The notes: generated from the sequence alone by a model not told the origin. DNA of 64,000 bases from Lysobacteraceae bacterium (GCA_004143945.1 SEHB01000007.1:141287-205286); one strand, 5' to 3'. Counted from the stretch's first letter, positions 39,034 through 48,378 are shown. A program made the numbers and translations.

Positions 39034-41385
39034 ATGGAAACCCGCTTCGAAGCCGACGTCATGCGCGTGTTCGAGCGCGCGCTGGCGCTCGCGCCGGAAC
39101 AGCGCGATGCATGGCTGCGCGCGCAGGATGCCGCGCCCGCGCTGATCCGTCGCGTCGAGGCACTGCTCGAGCGCGAAGCCTCGCTGACGCGGTTCCTCGA
39201 GCAGCCCGCGGCCGCGGACTCGGCGGCGCAGCCGCGCATGCCCAGCGCCGGCGACGAGGTTGGCGCATGGCGACTGCTGCGCGAGATCGACTCGGGCGGC
39301 ATGGGCGTCGTGCACTTGGCCGAACGCGCCGACGGTGCCTACCAGCAGCGTGCGGCGGTGAAGTTCGTGCGCGTGGATCCCTTGCTCGACGCGCGCAGGC
39401 GCGCAGGCCTGCTCGCGCGATTCCAGGACGAGCGACGCCTGCTCGCGCGCGTCGAGCATCCGAACGTCGCGCGCGTGCTCGACGGCGGCAGCGTCGAGGG
39501 CGTGCCATTCCTCGTCATGGAATACGTCGAAGGCCTCGCGCTCGACGCGTGGTGCGAGCGGGCGCGCCTCGACACCGATGCGCGCATCGCGCTCTTCTGC
39601 AAGGTCTGCGACGGCGTCCAGGCCGCGCATGCGCACCTGATCGTGCACCGCGACCTCAAGCCGCAGAACGTCCTCGTCGGCGCCGACGGCGAGCCGCGCC
39701 TGCTCGACTTCGGCATCGCGCGGCTGCTCGATCGCGACGACGCGCCCGGCGCGATGCGTACCGCGCTGCATGCGATGACGCCGGCTTATGCCAGTCCCGA
39801 ACAGATGCGGCTGGAACCCCTGACCACCGCATCCGACGTGTACTCGCTCGGCGTGGTGCTGTACGAATTGCTGAGCGGTGCGCGACCGTATTCGCTGGAC
39901 GGACTCAGCCCCGCGCAGAGCGAACGCGTCGTCTGCGACACCGAGCCGCGCACGCTGCGCCGGGCGCTGGATGCGGCCGACCTGCCGCTGCCCGAGCGGC
40001 GCGCGCGGCTCGCGCGCATCGGCGGCGATCTCGAGCGCATCGTGGCGAAGGCGTTGCACAAGGAGCCCGCGCGTCGCTACGACTCGGCGCGCGCGCTCGC
40101 CGATGACCTGCGCCGCTGGCTCGCGGGCCGCCCGGTGCTCGCGCATCCCGACTCGATCGCGTATCGCGCCTCGAAGTTCGTGCGCCGCCATCGCATCGGC
40201 AGCGCCGCCGCGCTCGTCGCACTCGTCGCGGTGCTCGCGGCCGGCGCGACCGCACTGGTGCAGGCGCGCAACGCGCGCCGCGCCGCCGCCGACACCGAAC
40301 TCGTGAATGCGTTCCTCGTCGACGTGCTCAAGCAGTCCAACCCCTACGCGACGGGCTCGGAGATCACGCTCGGCGAGGCGCTGGATGACGCCGCGGCCAG
40401 GGTCGACGAACGCTTCGCGGCGCGCCCCGATCTCGCGGTCGCGATCCGCACCGCGCTCGGCGAGAGCATGTTCGCGCGCTTCCGGCTCGAGGCCGCGGAG
40501 GCGCAACTGCTGCGCGCGCGGGAAGATGCGGAACGCCTGTTCGGACCCGACGACCGCCGCACCGTCACGGCGATCGCGACGCTCGCGAGCGTGCGCAAGG
40601 ACCAGGACCGCATCGAGGAGGCGCAGGCGCTGTTCGACGAGGCGCTCGCGCGCATCGAACGCAGCGGCGACGTCGCGCATCCGTTGTACGCGACCGTGCT
40701 CAACGACGTCGGCGTGATGCACCTCGTGCAGGAGGATTTCGCGAAGGCGAAGGCGTACCTCGAACGCGCGGTCGCGGCCGATACCGGATCCTCGCAACGC
40801 GCCGCGGCCGAAGAGCGCGCGCGCACGCTCGCGAACCTCGCGCAGGCCGCGCGCGGCACCGGCGACCTCGATCGCGCCGACGCGCTGTACCGCCAGGCGC
40901 AGCCCGTGCTCGAGGCCTTGTATCCGCAGGGCGGCCCGCATCTCGCCGTGATCCTCAACAACCGCGCGCGCCTCGCCTGGGTGCGCGGGAACCGGGACGA
41001 GGCGATCGCACTGCAGCAGCAAGCGGTCGCGATGCACCGGCGTTCGTTCGAAGGCGACCACGCGATGGTGCTCGTGCCGATGACCAACCTCGCGCGCCAG
41101 TCGCTCGACACCGGCAAGCTCGAGCTCGCCGACGAATGGGCCACGCAGGCCGCCGCGATGGGCGACCGGCTGTATGCGGCGCAGGGCCACCACTACCAGG
41201 TCAATGCGATCGCGGCGCTCGCGGCCGTGCGCATCGAGCAGGCGCGGTTGCCCGAGGCCCGCGCGCTGCTGCTGCGTGCACAGGCCATCCTCGCCAGGCT
41301 CGACGACGTGCCGGAGTCGACGCGCAGCTTCGTGTCGCGCCTCGCGGCGCGCGCCTGCGCGCCCGATGCCGAGTGCGTGGACTGA
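39034..41385 (+). CDS. Membrane Ser/Thr kinase with C-terminal TPR repeats
   Basis: 783 aa from ATG 39034 with AGGGGA 4 nt upstream. Kinase domain about 78-365: DSGGMGVVHLA loop, Lys110 (AAVK), HRDLKPQN (Asp207, Lys209, Asn212), DFG 225-227, SPE 254-256. A membrane helix lies at about 390-408, followed by 370 residues of TPR-like helices (EEAQALFDEALARIERSG, DLDRADALYRQAQPVLEALY, DEAIALQQQAVAMHRR). The outline is the same as the 22955-25759 kinase, so the two are paralogues with different TPR lengths. The last residues contain a Cys pair (ACAPDAEC). It is divergent from an ECF factor gene that it may control. Confidence 0.93.
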   Translation: METRFEADVMRVFERALALAPEQRDAWLRAQDAAPALIRRVEALLEREASLTRFLEQPAAADSAAQPRMPSAGDEVGAWRLLREIDSGGMGVVHLAERADGAYQQRAAVKFVRVDPLLDARRRAGLLARFQDERRLLARVEHPNVARVLDGGSVEGVPFLVMEYVEGLALDAWCERARLDTDARIALFCKVCDGVQAAHAHLIVHRDLKPQNVLVGADGEPRLLDFGIARLLDRDDAPGAMRTALHAMTPAYASPEQMRLEPLTTASDVYSLGVVLYELLSGARPYSLDGLSPAQSERVVCDTEPRTLRRALDAADLPLPERRARLARIGGDLERIVAKALHKEPARRYDSARALADDLRRWLAGRPVLAHPDSIAYRASKFVRRHRIGSAAALVALVAVLAAGATALVQARNARRAAADTELVNAFLVDVLKQSNPYATGSEITLGEALDDAAARVDERFAARPDLAVAIRTALGESMFARFRLEAAEAQLLRAREDAERLFGPDDRRTVTAIATLASVRKDQDRIEEAQALFDEALARIERSGDVAHPLYATVLNDVGVMHLVQEDFAKAKAYLERAVAADTGSSQRAAAEERARTLANLAQAARGTGDLDRADALYRQAQPVLEALYPQGGPHLAVILNNRARLAWVRGNRDEAIALQQQAVAMHRRSFEGDHAMVLVPMTNLARQSLDTGKLELADEWATQAAAMGDRLYAAQGHHYQVNAIAALAAVRIEQARLPEARALLLRAQAILARLDDVPESTRSFVSRLAARACAPDAECVD

Positions 41386-41463
41386 AGGACCGCGGCACGC
41401 GGCGTGAGCCGATCGGTGCCGTTACGTCGCATGAAGCCGGGACTCCCGCACGACGAGGCCCGC

Positions 41464-42174
41464 ATGAACATGCTCCATTGCTTCCCGCTAGTCGCCGCCT
41501 GCGCCGTGGCGCAGGCCAAAGCCGCCCCGTTCATGGACCGTGCGCCCGTGCGCGCGGCGATCGTGCAGGGCCTGCCCGCGGGTGGCTGCCCGCTGTATGC
41601 CGATGGCTTCGACGAAAACGGCGTCGGCGAGCCGCTCGAGCACGTCACGCACGGCGGCTACGTGATCCGGATCGATCGGCACACGATCACCGTGGTCGAC
41701 ACGCTCGCGCTCAACGCGGTGGAGCACTGGGGCGATCCGCACGAGAATCTCAACGGCAAGCACATCAAGGATTGGGGCGGCGAGCCCGAGTGGAGCGGTT
41801 CGCGCCGCAGCCTCGTGCTCGGTGACGGCACCAAGCTCACGCTCGAAGCCGAGGGCGCGCAGGGCATCGTGCTCCACACCTCGATCTACGACGGTGACGA
41901 AAACCTGCAGTTCGACAACTGCAGGAACGCGCTCGAGCACCACGGCATCGATGCGGGCGACACCGCGCTGCGCGACGCGGACCAGCACGATGGCGAAACC
42001 GCGACGTTCTCGACCGACATCGACAGCGGCGTCGCGAACTACACCAACGCCTACGACGAGAACGCGTCGTTCGAGCTCGTCGAGTTCGAGGTGCCGCTCG
42101 GACGCACCGGGGGCTACGCGAATCCCAACCAGGTCACCGACTACTACGACGATCCGCGGCTCGGCCACACCTGA
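41464..42174 (+). CDS. Exported DUF1521-like protein with N-terminal YADGFD
   Basis: 236 aa from ATG 41464 (MNMLHCFPLVAACAVAQAKA; signal-like, cleavage near AKAA). The central region YVIRIDRHTITVVD, then HWGDPHENLNG and LVLGDGTKLTLEAEG resembles the GDPH...DGTK pattern of DUF1521-type proteins; the match is by eye and moderate. Residues around 42-50 read CPLYADGFD, the same string that forms the C-terminal signature of the exported proteins at 1-21071, here near the mature N-terminus. The C-terminal part is Asp/Asn/Tyr-rich. Its 3' end overlaps the convergent ELM1-like gene by 31 nt. Confidence 0.7.
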   Translation: MNMLHCFPLVAACAVAQAKAAPFMDRAPVRAAIVQGLPAGGCPLYADGFDENGVGEPLEHVTHGGYVIRIDRHTITVVDTLALNAVEHWGDPHENLNGKHIKDWGGEPEWSGSRRSLVLGDGTKLTLEAEGAQGIVLHTSIYDGDENLQFDNCRNALEHHGIDAGDTALRDADQHDGETATFSTDIDSGVANYTNAYDENASFELVEFEVPLGRTGGYANPNQVTDYYDDPRLGHT

Positions 42175-43142
42175 GCGCGGGCCGCGCGCGCGGCGTGCCA
42201 GCGCTCGCGCACGAGTTCGGCGATCGCGGCGGTTTCGGCCAGCGGCGGAGGCTGCGGTTGCGCCGCTGCCTCGCCCGGCGCGCGCAAGTGGCCGCTCGCC
42301 GCGAGTTCGGCGTGGAACCGCGCGAGCTTGCCCCGAATCGGACGCGGCGCGAACGTGCTGACCGGGCGACCGGTCGCGCAGGCCTCGCTCAGCATGTTGA
42401 CCGAGTCGGGCGTGACGACGAAGCGATCGGCCCAGCCCAGCATGCCCGCATACGGATTGGCGCCGTCGTCGCTCCCGCCCCAGAACACGCCGGGATACGG
42501 CGCGAACGCCGCGCGTAGCCGCGCGGCTGTCGCCGGCGGCGTGCGGCGCGAGACGCTGACGAGGAAACTTCCGGGGGGACGTCGAGTCAGTCGGTCGAGC
42601 AGCGCGTCGAAGTACGCACCGTCGAGGCGCTGCGCCCGCGTGCTTGCGCCGACCAGCACCGCGGTGCGCGGCGCAGGCAGCTCGCCGAACGCCGGGAACC
42701 TGCGCCGACCTTCGGCCAGCCATCGCGCATCGACCGGATTCAGCGCGCCGATGCTGCGGATCACGTTCGGTGCATCGACGCCGTCGTGTTGCGGCGCGAC
42801 CACGAGGTCCCAGGCGCGGGTATCGATGCGTGGATCGAGCACCTGCACCGCGTAACAGCGACCGTCGCTCCACGCGCGCAGCAGGCGCGTCGCGAGCGCC
42901 GCGCGCCGGCCGCAGCCGATCGCGATCGCCGGCCACGGTGGCTGCAGCGTATGGCCATCAGCGTCCCGGATCGCGCCGCGCGCGCCTGCGAGCAGGCGTG
43001 GCGCGAACAGGTCCCAGGGCTGGGCGACGCGCAGGCGCAGCACGCGCGGCGCGAAGCCGAGCGACTCGGCGAGCGCGCGGGCCTGCCGCTCGTTGCCGGC
43101 GGCGCCGTCACTGATGGCCCAGCAGGTGTCCTCGTCGATCAT
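42144..43142 (-). CDS. ELM1-like (mitochondrial fission ELM1 family) protein
   Basis: 332 aa from ATG 43142 (MIDEDTCWAISDGAAGNERQ). The N-terminus WAISDG.aGNerQA.aLAe.LG is the hallmark of this family, also found in alphaproteobacteria and plants (DRP3-interacting ELM1). Two Rossmann-like halves are seen, as in GT-B glycosyltransferases: the second half has VLVGAS, VSRRTPP, and DRFVVTPDSVNMLSEACATGRPV, which resembles the nucleotide-sugar binding end of GT-B folds. Bacterial members are often near LPS genes and may be glycosyltransferases; not proven. The envelope genes downstream in this window fit loosely. Confidence 0.88.
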   Translation of the reverse strand: MIDEDTCWAISDGAAGNERQARALAESLGFAPRVLRLRVAQPWDLFAPRLLAGARGAIRDADGHTLQPPWPAIAIGCGRRAALATRLLRAWSDGRCYAVQVLDPRIDTRAWDLVVAPQHDGVDAPNVIRSIGALNPVDARWLAEGRRRFPAFGELPAPRTAVLVGASTRAQRLDGAYFDALLDRLTRRPPGSFLVSVSRRTPPATAARLRAAFAPYPGVFWGGSDDGANPYAGMLGWADRFVVTPDSVNMLSEACATGRPVSTFAPRPIRGKLARFHAELAASGHLRAPGEAAAQPQPPPLAETAAIAELVRERWHAARAARAQVWPSRGSS

Positions 43143-43355
43143 GCGCAGAGCGTAATGCACGGCCAGCGGCGCGGCGAAATCCCGGCATTGTTGCTCCTCG
43201 GGAAACGATCCTTCCGGGACACGCCCCTTGCCCGCGGTCGCCACCGCCAGCATTCTTCGGGTTGTAGCCTGGCCGCGCGCCTGTCCGCGCCGGCCGTTCA
43301 CGACCGGTTTCGTCCGAGCCGGTTCTCATGCACGCACTCCACCGGAGGGATTTCC

Positions 43356-43961
43356 ATGATCCGTCGCATCGCCCTTTCCGCCGCGCTGGCCTTCGCCATT
43401 GCGCCGGCCGCCTTCGCCGCCACCACCTATACGCTCGACCCGGGTCATACGCAGGTCGTCTTCAGCTGGAGCCACTTCGGCTACTCGAACCCGACCGCGC
43501 AGTTCGGCGACATCCAGGGCACGCTCGTCTACGACGAGGCGGATCCGACCAAGTCGTCGGTGAAGGTGGCGATCGACCTCGGCAGCGTCAACAGCAACGT
43601 GCCCAAGCTCGACGAACACCTCGAGGCGCCGGACTTCTTCGATGCGGCGAAATTCCCGCAGGCGACCTTCACGAGCACCAAGGTCGAGAAGGGCGCCGCG
43701 CCCGGCACGCTCAAGGTCACCGGCGACCTCGATCTGCACGGCGTCAAGCGCCCGGTGGTGCTCGACGTAACCGTCAACAAGGTGGCCGCCCATCCGATGA
43801 GCAAGGCGCAGTCGGCCGGCTTCGACGCGACTGCGACGATCAAGCGCACGGATTGGGGCATCGACAAGTACGCGCCGAACGTCAGCGACGAGATCAAGCT
43901 GCGCATCACGACCGAAGCGGTCGAATCCAAGGCCTGGGCCGAGATGCGCAAGAAGGGCTGA
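43356..43961 (+). CDS. YceI family periplasmic lipid-binding protein
   Basis: 201 aa from ATG 43356, preceded by GGAGGG. The signal peptide MIRRIALSAALAFAIAPAAFA is clear. The mature part is a lipocalin-like YceI domain: YTLDPGHTQVVFSWSHFGYS, LDEHLEAPDFFDAAKFPQATF, LTGDL-type strand VTGDLDLHGVKRPVVLDV and TIKRTDWGIDKYAP. Family members bind isoprenoid quinone-type lipids in the periplasm; the physiological role is not settled. A family-A inverted repeat begins 28 nt after the stop codon. Confidence 0.95.
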   Translation: MIRRIALSAALAFAIAPAAFAATTYTLDPGHTQVVFSWSHFGYSNPTAQFGDIQGTLVYDEADPTKSSVKVAIDLGSVNSNVPKLDEHLEAPDFFDAAKFPQATFTSTKVEKGAAPGTLKVTGDLDLHGVKRPVVLDVTVNKVAAHPMSKAQSAGFDATATIKRTDWGIDKYAPNVSDEIKLRITTEAVESKAWAEMRKKG

Positions 43962-43989
43962 CGTCGAAGAAGGCAGAAGCGTCAAGATC

Positions 43990-44098
43990 GAAACACGGAG
44001 TACACGTAGAACACCGAGAAAACGCGAGCGCATCGAGGCAAGGCGCCTTGCTTCTCGCTTCCCTCCGTGTTCTCCGTGTGCCCGGTGTTTCAGTCTTT
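43990..44098. repeat. Long inverted repeat, family A, copy 2
   Basis: The left arm GAAACACGGAGTACACG begins at 43990. The right arm, at about 44063-44091, reads CTCCGTGTTCTCCGTGTG then CCCGGTGTTTC. A middle segment contains GGCAAGGCGCCTTGC. The same arms occur at 25871-25950 and 48379-48478. It fills the space between the 3' ends of the convergent yceI and Yip1-family genes and could act as a terminator. Confidence 0.8.
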
Positions 44099-44158
44099 GA
44101 CGATCGTGCTTCCGGCGCGCGGCCCCGTCTGCTGGCGCCCGACCGCGCGCGGGCGCGA

Positions 44159-45403
44159 TCAGCCGTTCTTGACGCCGTGGTGCTTCATCGCTTCGAGGCC
44201 GGCAAGGTCGAGGCTGGATGCGGCTGCCTTGATCTCGTCGAAGCTGTCGGCATCGCCGGAGACCTTCACGTTGAAGCGTTCGCCGAGCACGATGCTGAAT
44301 TCACCATGGCGGCCCTGCGCATCCCATTGTTCCTGCACGATGCGGCCGTCCTGCTTGTAGGTCTTCTCGTACCCGTGTTCGGTCTGGCGCTCGCTCTCGA
44401 CGCCGACGAGGCCGGCGAGGCCCATCAGGCCCTTCGCGCTGCCCATGTCGATGACTTCGAGCTGCAGCCGGCGTTGTGCGCCATCCGAATACGTCGCGCG
44501 TGCTTCCGACACCTGCATGCCCATCGCGCCATTGCGTTCGGCCGAGATCTCGGTGCGCGCGAGGCCGCCGAGGGTATCGGGCACGAAAGGCTTCAGCAGG
44601 TCCGGAGCAAGCGCTTCGACTTCCGATCCGCCGCCGAGCGTGGCGCCCATCATCGCGCCGAGCGCGGCCGATTGCGCGTCCGCATCGCCGGACTTCTGCG
44701 CCGCCTCGAGCTTCTGCCCCGCGGCTTCGACCTTCTTGCTCCACGCATCGAGCTGGCCGAGCGCGCTGTCCTTGTCGACCGTGACGATGCTTCCGTTTCC
44801 GCTGCCGATGGCGGCCTGCGTGAGCGCGGACGTTCCGATCATGCCGGCACCCACGAGTCCTATGATCCAGTTGAGCAGGAACGCGAGGATCACCGTGACC
44901 ACGGTGTAGCCGACCGCCTTCTCCTGCGGCGCCTTCATCGTCGCGGGCAGGCCGAGGTAGAGCAGGTAGATGCCGTAGATGCCGCCGGCGATCGCGACCA
45001 GCACGCCGATCACGGGCAGGACCAGCGCGATGCTGGCGACCCAGCTCGCGGTGAACGAATAGGCGACGGCCTTGAGCGCCTGCACCGGGTTCTTCTCGCC
45101 GCCGAACGTCGGCGCCAGCGCGTCGATGATCAACGCGAGCACGTAGGCGAGGCCCAGCGTCAGCAGGTAGGTGACGATCGCGACCGTGAGGCCGGAGCCG
45201 ATCGGGTTGCGCACGTGGATGCCGAAACCGCTGTATCCGATCAGGCTGCCCTTGATGAATCCTGCCACTGCGGGGATCGCGGCGAGCACGACAATGTAAT
45301 TCTTGTACAAATCGGCCACGCTGGCCGGTTCAGCCGCGATCACCGGCCATTCGGTTTTCGGCGTCATCAGGATCGCCTTGACCCGCGCGATCAGCTTGTT
45401 CAT
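44159..45403 (-). CDS. Yip1 family membrane protein with soluble C-terminal domain
   Basis: 414 aa from ATG 45403, with GGAGG 12 nt upstream. The N-terminal half has the Yip1 layout: MNKLIARVKAILMTPKTEW, a conserved bacterial Yip1 start, then about five membrane segments (VVLAAIPAVAGFIKGSLIG, VAIVTYLLTLGLAYVLALII, SWVASIALVLPVIGVLVAIA, YTVVTVILAFLLNWIIGLVG). The last 190 residues are soluble and helical with a Lys/Gln/Asp-rich stretch, then a beta-rich domain (RTEISAERNGAMGMQVSEA, YSDGAQRRLQLEVIDMG). I do not recognise that domain. Function is unknown; bacterial Yip1-family proteins are little studied. Confidence 0.88.
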   Translation of the reverse strand: MNKLIARVKAILMTPKTEWPVIAAEPASVADLYKNYIVVLAAIPAVAGFIKGSLIGYSGFGIHVRNPIGSGLTVAIVTYLLTLGLAYVLALIIDALAPTFGGEKNPVQALKAVAYSFTASWVASIALVLPVIGVLVAIAGGIYGIYLLYLGLPATMKAPQEKAVGYTVVTVILAFLLNWIIGLVGAGMIGTSALTQAAIGSGNGSIVTVDKDSALGQLDAWSKKVEAAGQKLEAAQKSGDADAQSAALGAMMGATLGGGSEVEALAPDLLKPFVPDTLGGLARTEISAERNGAMGMQVSEARATYSDGAQRRLQLEVIDMGSAKGLMGLAGLVGVESERQTEHGYEKTYKQDGRIVQEQWDAQGRHGEFSIVLGERFNVKVSGDADSFDEIKAAASSLDLAGLEAMKHHGVKNG

Positions 45404-45575
45404 GTCCACGTGCACCTCCCCTCGAGCCAGATTGTCCGGGCATTCTAGGCCAGGCGGCGCGCGCGGGTGTCCGGCGTGTTCCACGTTGCTCGCGTGAGCC
45501 GCGTCACGGCACGAATGTGCAATGGTTGGCACGGCTCGTGCTGGTAAACTGGATGGCCTTTTGGAGGACCCGAGC

Positions 45576-45785
45576 ATGTCGCGACCCGATCCCGCGGCGG
45601 AGAAGCGCATTCCCGCCAATGCCGAGAACCGCTACCAGGTCGTCCGCGCCGACCTGCCGCTGTCGTGCCCGATGCCCGCGATGTCGCTGTGGAATTCGCA
45701 TCCGAAGGTGTACCTGCCGATCGCCGAGCAGGGCGGCCACGCGAAGTGCCCGTACTGCGGCGCCGAATACGACCTGGTCGGCTGA
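45576..45785 (+). CDS. Small zinc-finger (CHCC) protein
   Basis: 69 aa from ATG 45576 with GGAGG 8-12 nt upstream. The metal site is CPMPAMSLWNSHPKVYLPI then GHAKCPYCGAEY: Cys31, His42, Cys58 and Cys61. This is the zf-CHCC fold found in mitochondrial NDUFS6 and in many short proteobacterial proteins. It is likely cytoplasmic; no pathway is known. It is 18 nt upstream of a GT4 glycosyltransferase gene on the same strand, an arrangement that suggests co-transcription. Confidence 0.93.
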   Translation: MSRPDPAAEKRIPANAENRYQVVRADLPLSCPMPAMSLWNSHPKVYLPIAEQGGHAKCPYCGAEYDLVG

Positions 45786-45803
45786 TCCCGGAACCCCGCG
45801 CAC

Positions 45804-46919
45804 GTGCAGCCTTCGCGCCGCCTGACCGTCGTCCAGCTGTTGCCCGCGCTCGTCGCGGGGGGCGCCGAGCGCTCGGCGCTCGAGATCGCGCACGCGCTGG
45901 TCGCGGCAGGCCATCGCTCGATCGTCGTATCCGGCGGTGGCCGGCTGGTCGAGCGCCTCGTCGCCGATGGCAGCGAGCATGTCGAGCTGCCGATCGGACG
46001 CAAGTCGATCGCTTCGCTCGCCCAGGTGCCGAGGCTGCGCGCGCTGTTCCGGCGCGAGCAGGTCGACATCGTGCACGCACGCTCGCGCATGCCGGCCTGG
46101 CTCGGCTGGCTCGCGCTGCGCGGGCTCGCGGCGCGACCTCGCTTCGTCACGACCGCGCACGGGCTCAACTCGCCCGGCTGGTACAGCTCGATCATGGCGC
46201 GCGGCGAGCGCGTGATCTGCGTTTCCAACACCGTGCGCGACCACCTGCTGCGCAACTACAGCATTCCCGATCCCACGGCCCTGGTCGTGATCCCGCGCGG
46301 AGTCGATCCGGACGACTACCCGTACGGCCACCTGCCGGACGCTTCCTGGCGCGAATGGTTCTTCGCCGAGTTCGGCAAGCTCGCGGGCGCGCCGCTGCTG
46401 ACGCTGCCGGGTCGCGGCACGCGGCTCAAGGGCCACGCAGATGCGATCGAACTCGTCGCGGACCTGCGCGATCGCGGCATCCCGACGCGCCTGCTGCTGC
46501 TCGGTGCGCGCCAGGTCGGGCGCGAGGCCTACGTCGCCGAACTCGAGCGCCTTGCCGAACAGCGCGGCGTCGCCGACTGGGTGGTCATCAGCGCCCAGCG
46601 TGACGACACGCGCGACGTCTACGCGGCGTCGTCGCTGGTGCTGCAGCTGTCGAACAAGCCGGAGTCGTTCGGCCGAACCGTGGTCGAGGCACTCGCGCTG
46701 TGCCGGCCCGTGCTCGGCTACGACCATGGCGGCGTCGGCGAATTGCTGACCGATCTCTATCCGGCCGGCCGCGTGCCCCCGGGCGACAAGCGCCGCCTCG
46801 CCGAGCGCGCGGCCGAGCTGCTGCGCGCGGCGCCGCCGATTCCGCCACTCACGCGCTATCGCCTGTCGGACATGCAGACCGCGACGCTGGAGCTGTACGA
46901 GCAGCTCGCGTCCGCGTGA
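45804..46919 (+). CDS. GT4 glycosyltransferase, probably LPS core or O-chain
   Basis: 371 aa from GTG 45804 (CACGTGCAG). It has a GT-B fold with the N-terminal donor/acceptor motif LLPALVAGGAERSALEIA, the interdomain VIPRGVDPDDYP and the C-terminal ESFGRTVVEALALCRPVLGYDHGG, which holds the EX7E-type pair of retaining GT4 enzymes. It would transfer a sugar to a lipid-linked or LPS acceptor at the cytoplasmic face. It follows the Zn-finger gene by 18 nt and precedes an O-antigen ligase-like gene 145 nt later, which points to LPS assembly; donor and acceptor are not predictable. Confidence 0.93.
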   Translation: MQPSRRLTVVQLLPALVAGGAERSALEIAHALVAAGHRSIVVSGGGRLVERLVADGSEHVELPIGRKSIASLAQVPRLRALFRREQVDIVHARSRMPAWLGWLALRGLAARPRFVTTAHGLNSPGWYSSIMARGERVICVSNTVRDHLLRNYSIPDPTALVVIPRGVDPDDYPYGHLPDASWREWFFAEFGKLAGAPLLTLPGRGTRLKGHADAIELVADLRDRGIPTRLLLLGARQVGREAYVAELERLAEQRGVADWVVISAQRDDTRDVYAASSLVLQLSNKPESFGRTVVEALALCRPVLGYDHGGVGELLTDLYPAGRVPPGDKRRLAERAAELLRAAPPIPPLTRYRLSDMQTATLELYEQLASA

Positions 46920-46938
46920 ACCCGATCGCCACGCATCC

Positions 46939-47029
46939 GTAGGCTGGACGGCCGCAGGCCGGCCGGCGCTTGCGCCCGTAGCGCTCCGCAAGAAGGAGCG
47001 GCCGGCCGCGCTGCGCGCGTCCAGCCTAC
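46939..47029. repeat. Nested inverted repeat (GTAGGCTGGAC family)
   Basis: The outer arms GTAGGCTGGACG (46939-46950) and CGTCCAGCCTAC (47018-47029) are perfectly complementary over 12 bp. Inner arms GCCGGCCGG-like (46957-46965 and 46999-47007) extend the structure. It lies between the GT4 and O-antigen ligase genes, which are on the same strand. A partial relative with GCGTCCAGCCTGCGCG occurs at about 34935-34955. Confidence 0.75.
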
Positions 47030-47063
47030 CCAATCGCCGGGCTTGCGGTTACGGTGCGGGTCC

Positions 47064-48332
47064 GTGCCCTTGTCGAGCCCCACCCTGACTCCCGACTCCT
47101 CCGCTTCCGCGCGCATCTGGCCGATGCTGACGGTGCTCGCCGTGCTCGTGCTGCTGCCGATCGGGCGCAGTGCCGAATTGCCGCTGCTCGTCGGCGCGAT
47201 CGCCGCGATCGTGCTCGCGGTGCGGGGTCGCCTCGCATTCGACGCGGCCGGCGTGCGACTCGCATTCGCGCTGTTCGCGTGCTACTGGCTCGCGGCACTG
47301 CTGTCCGGCATCGCGCCGGTCGAGCCGCGCAGGACCTGGTCGACGATCGCGTCGACGCTGCGCTTCCTGCCGTTCGCGCTGTTCGTCGCGTGGGCGTTGC
47401 AGGAGCGTGAAGCCTGGCCGCGCCTGCGCGCGGCCGTGGCTGCCGTCGTCGCGTTGTGGATGCTCGATGCCTACGTGCAGATGGCGTTCGGGCACAGCCT
47501 CGGCGGCGCGGCCGAGGCCGAGCGCGTGTCGGGGATCTTCGGCGCCGGCAACCTCAAGCTCGGGCCGGTGCTCGCGACGCTGTCGCCGTTCCTGCTGCTC
47601 GCGGCGCGCGAGCGCCATGGCCGCCGTGGCCTCGTGCTGGCCGCCGCCGCCCTGCTCGCGCCGGTGCTGCTGTCGGGTTCACGCGCGGCCTGGGTCACCT
47701 ACGCACTCGTCTGCATGCTGCTGGCCTGGCACGAGACGCGCCGGCCGCGCCTGTTCCTCGGCGTGCTCGCGGCCTTCGCGCTCGCCGTCGGCGCGGTGGC
47801 GACCTGGGCGCTGCACGACTCCGCGCGTTTCGGCGCGCGCATCGAGCGCACGCTGCTCGCGCTGCAGGGCACCGAGGCCGCACTCGACGAAGCCTCCGCC
47901 GGGCGCATCAGCATCTGGCGCACTGCGCTCGCGATGGGCGCCGCGCATCCGCTGACCGGCGTCGGCGTGCGCGGGTTCCGTTACGACTACCCCGAGCATG
48001 CAGGTCCGCACGATCGTTTCGTCGCGGAAGCCGGCGGTGAAGTCGGCGCCGCGCACGCACACCAGGTCGTGCTCGAGGTGTTCAGCGAAACCGGCGTGGC
48101 CGGGCTGCTGCTCTGGGCGCTCGGCGCCGCACTCGCGCTGCGCGCGTGGTCGCGCGCCGACGCCGAAGCGCGCGATCGCGCGCGCGCCCCCGCGCTGTCG
48201 CTGCTCGCGATGACGTTCCCGCTCAACACCCACCTCGCGTTCTACTCGGCGTGGTGGGGGCTGCTGTTCTGGTGGCTGCTCGCGCTCTACTGCGCCGCCC
48301 TTGGCGCGGGCGCGCTGCGGAACAGGAGCTAG
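47064..48332 (+). CDS. O-antigen ligase / Wzy-C family membrane protein
   Basis: 422 aa if started at GTG 47064; TTG 47043 and the internal ATG of PMLTVLAVLVLLP are alternatives. About ten membrane helices are visible. The Wzy-C signature region contains SGSRAAWVTYAL and, in the large periplasmic loop, RISIWRTALAMGAAHPLTGVGVRGF then AHAHQVVLEVFSETGVAGLLLW. These are typical of WaaL-type O-antigen ligases and related polymerases. It would join O-chain to lipid A-core in the periplasm, or polymerise another glycan. It is the third gene of the Zn-finger/GT4/ligase group, with a repeat between it and the GT4 gene. Confidence 0.88.
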   Translation: MPLSSPTLTPDSSASARIWPMLTVLAVLVLLPIGRSAELPLLVGAIAAIVLAVRGRLAFDAAGVRLAFALFACYWLAALLSGIAPVEPRRTWSTIASTLRFLPFALFVAWALQEREAWPRLRAAVAAVVALWMLDAYVQMAFGHSLGGAAEAERVSGIFGAGNLKLGPVLATLSPFLLLAARERHGRRGLVLAAAALLAPVLLSGSRAAWVTYALVCMLLAWHETRRPRLFLGVLAAFALAVGAVATWALHDSARFGARIERTLLALQGTEAALDEASAGRISIWRTALAMGAAHPLTGVGVRGFRYDYPEHAGPHDRFVAEAGGEVGAAHAHQVVLEVFSETGVAGLLLWALGAALALRAWSRADAEARDRARAPALSLLAMTFPLNTHLAFYSAWWGLLFWWLLALYCAALGAGALRNRS

Positions 48333-48378
48333 CGGACCGGGCATCTGGCGCGCCACGCAGACAAGCGCTTTGCAGCTT

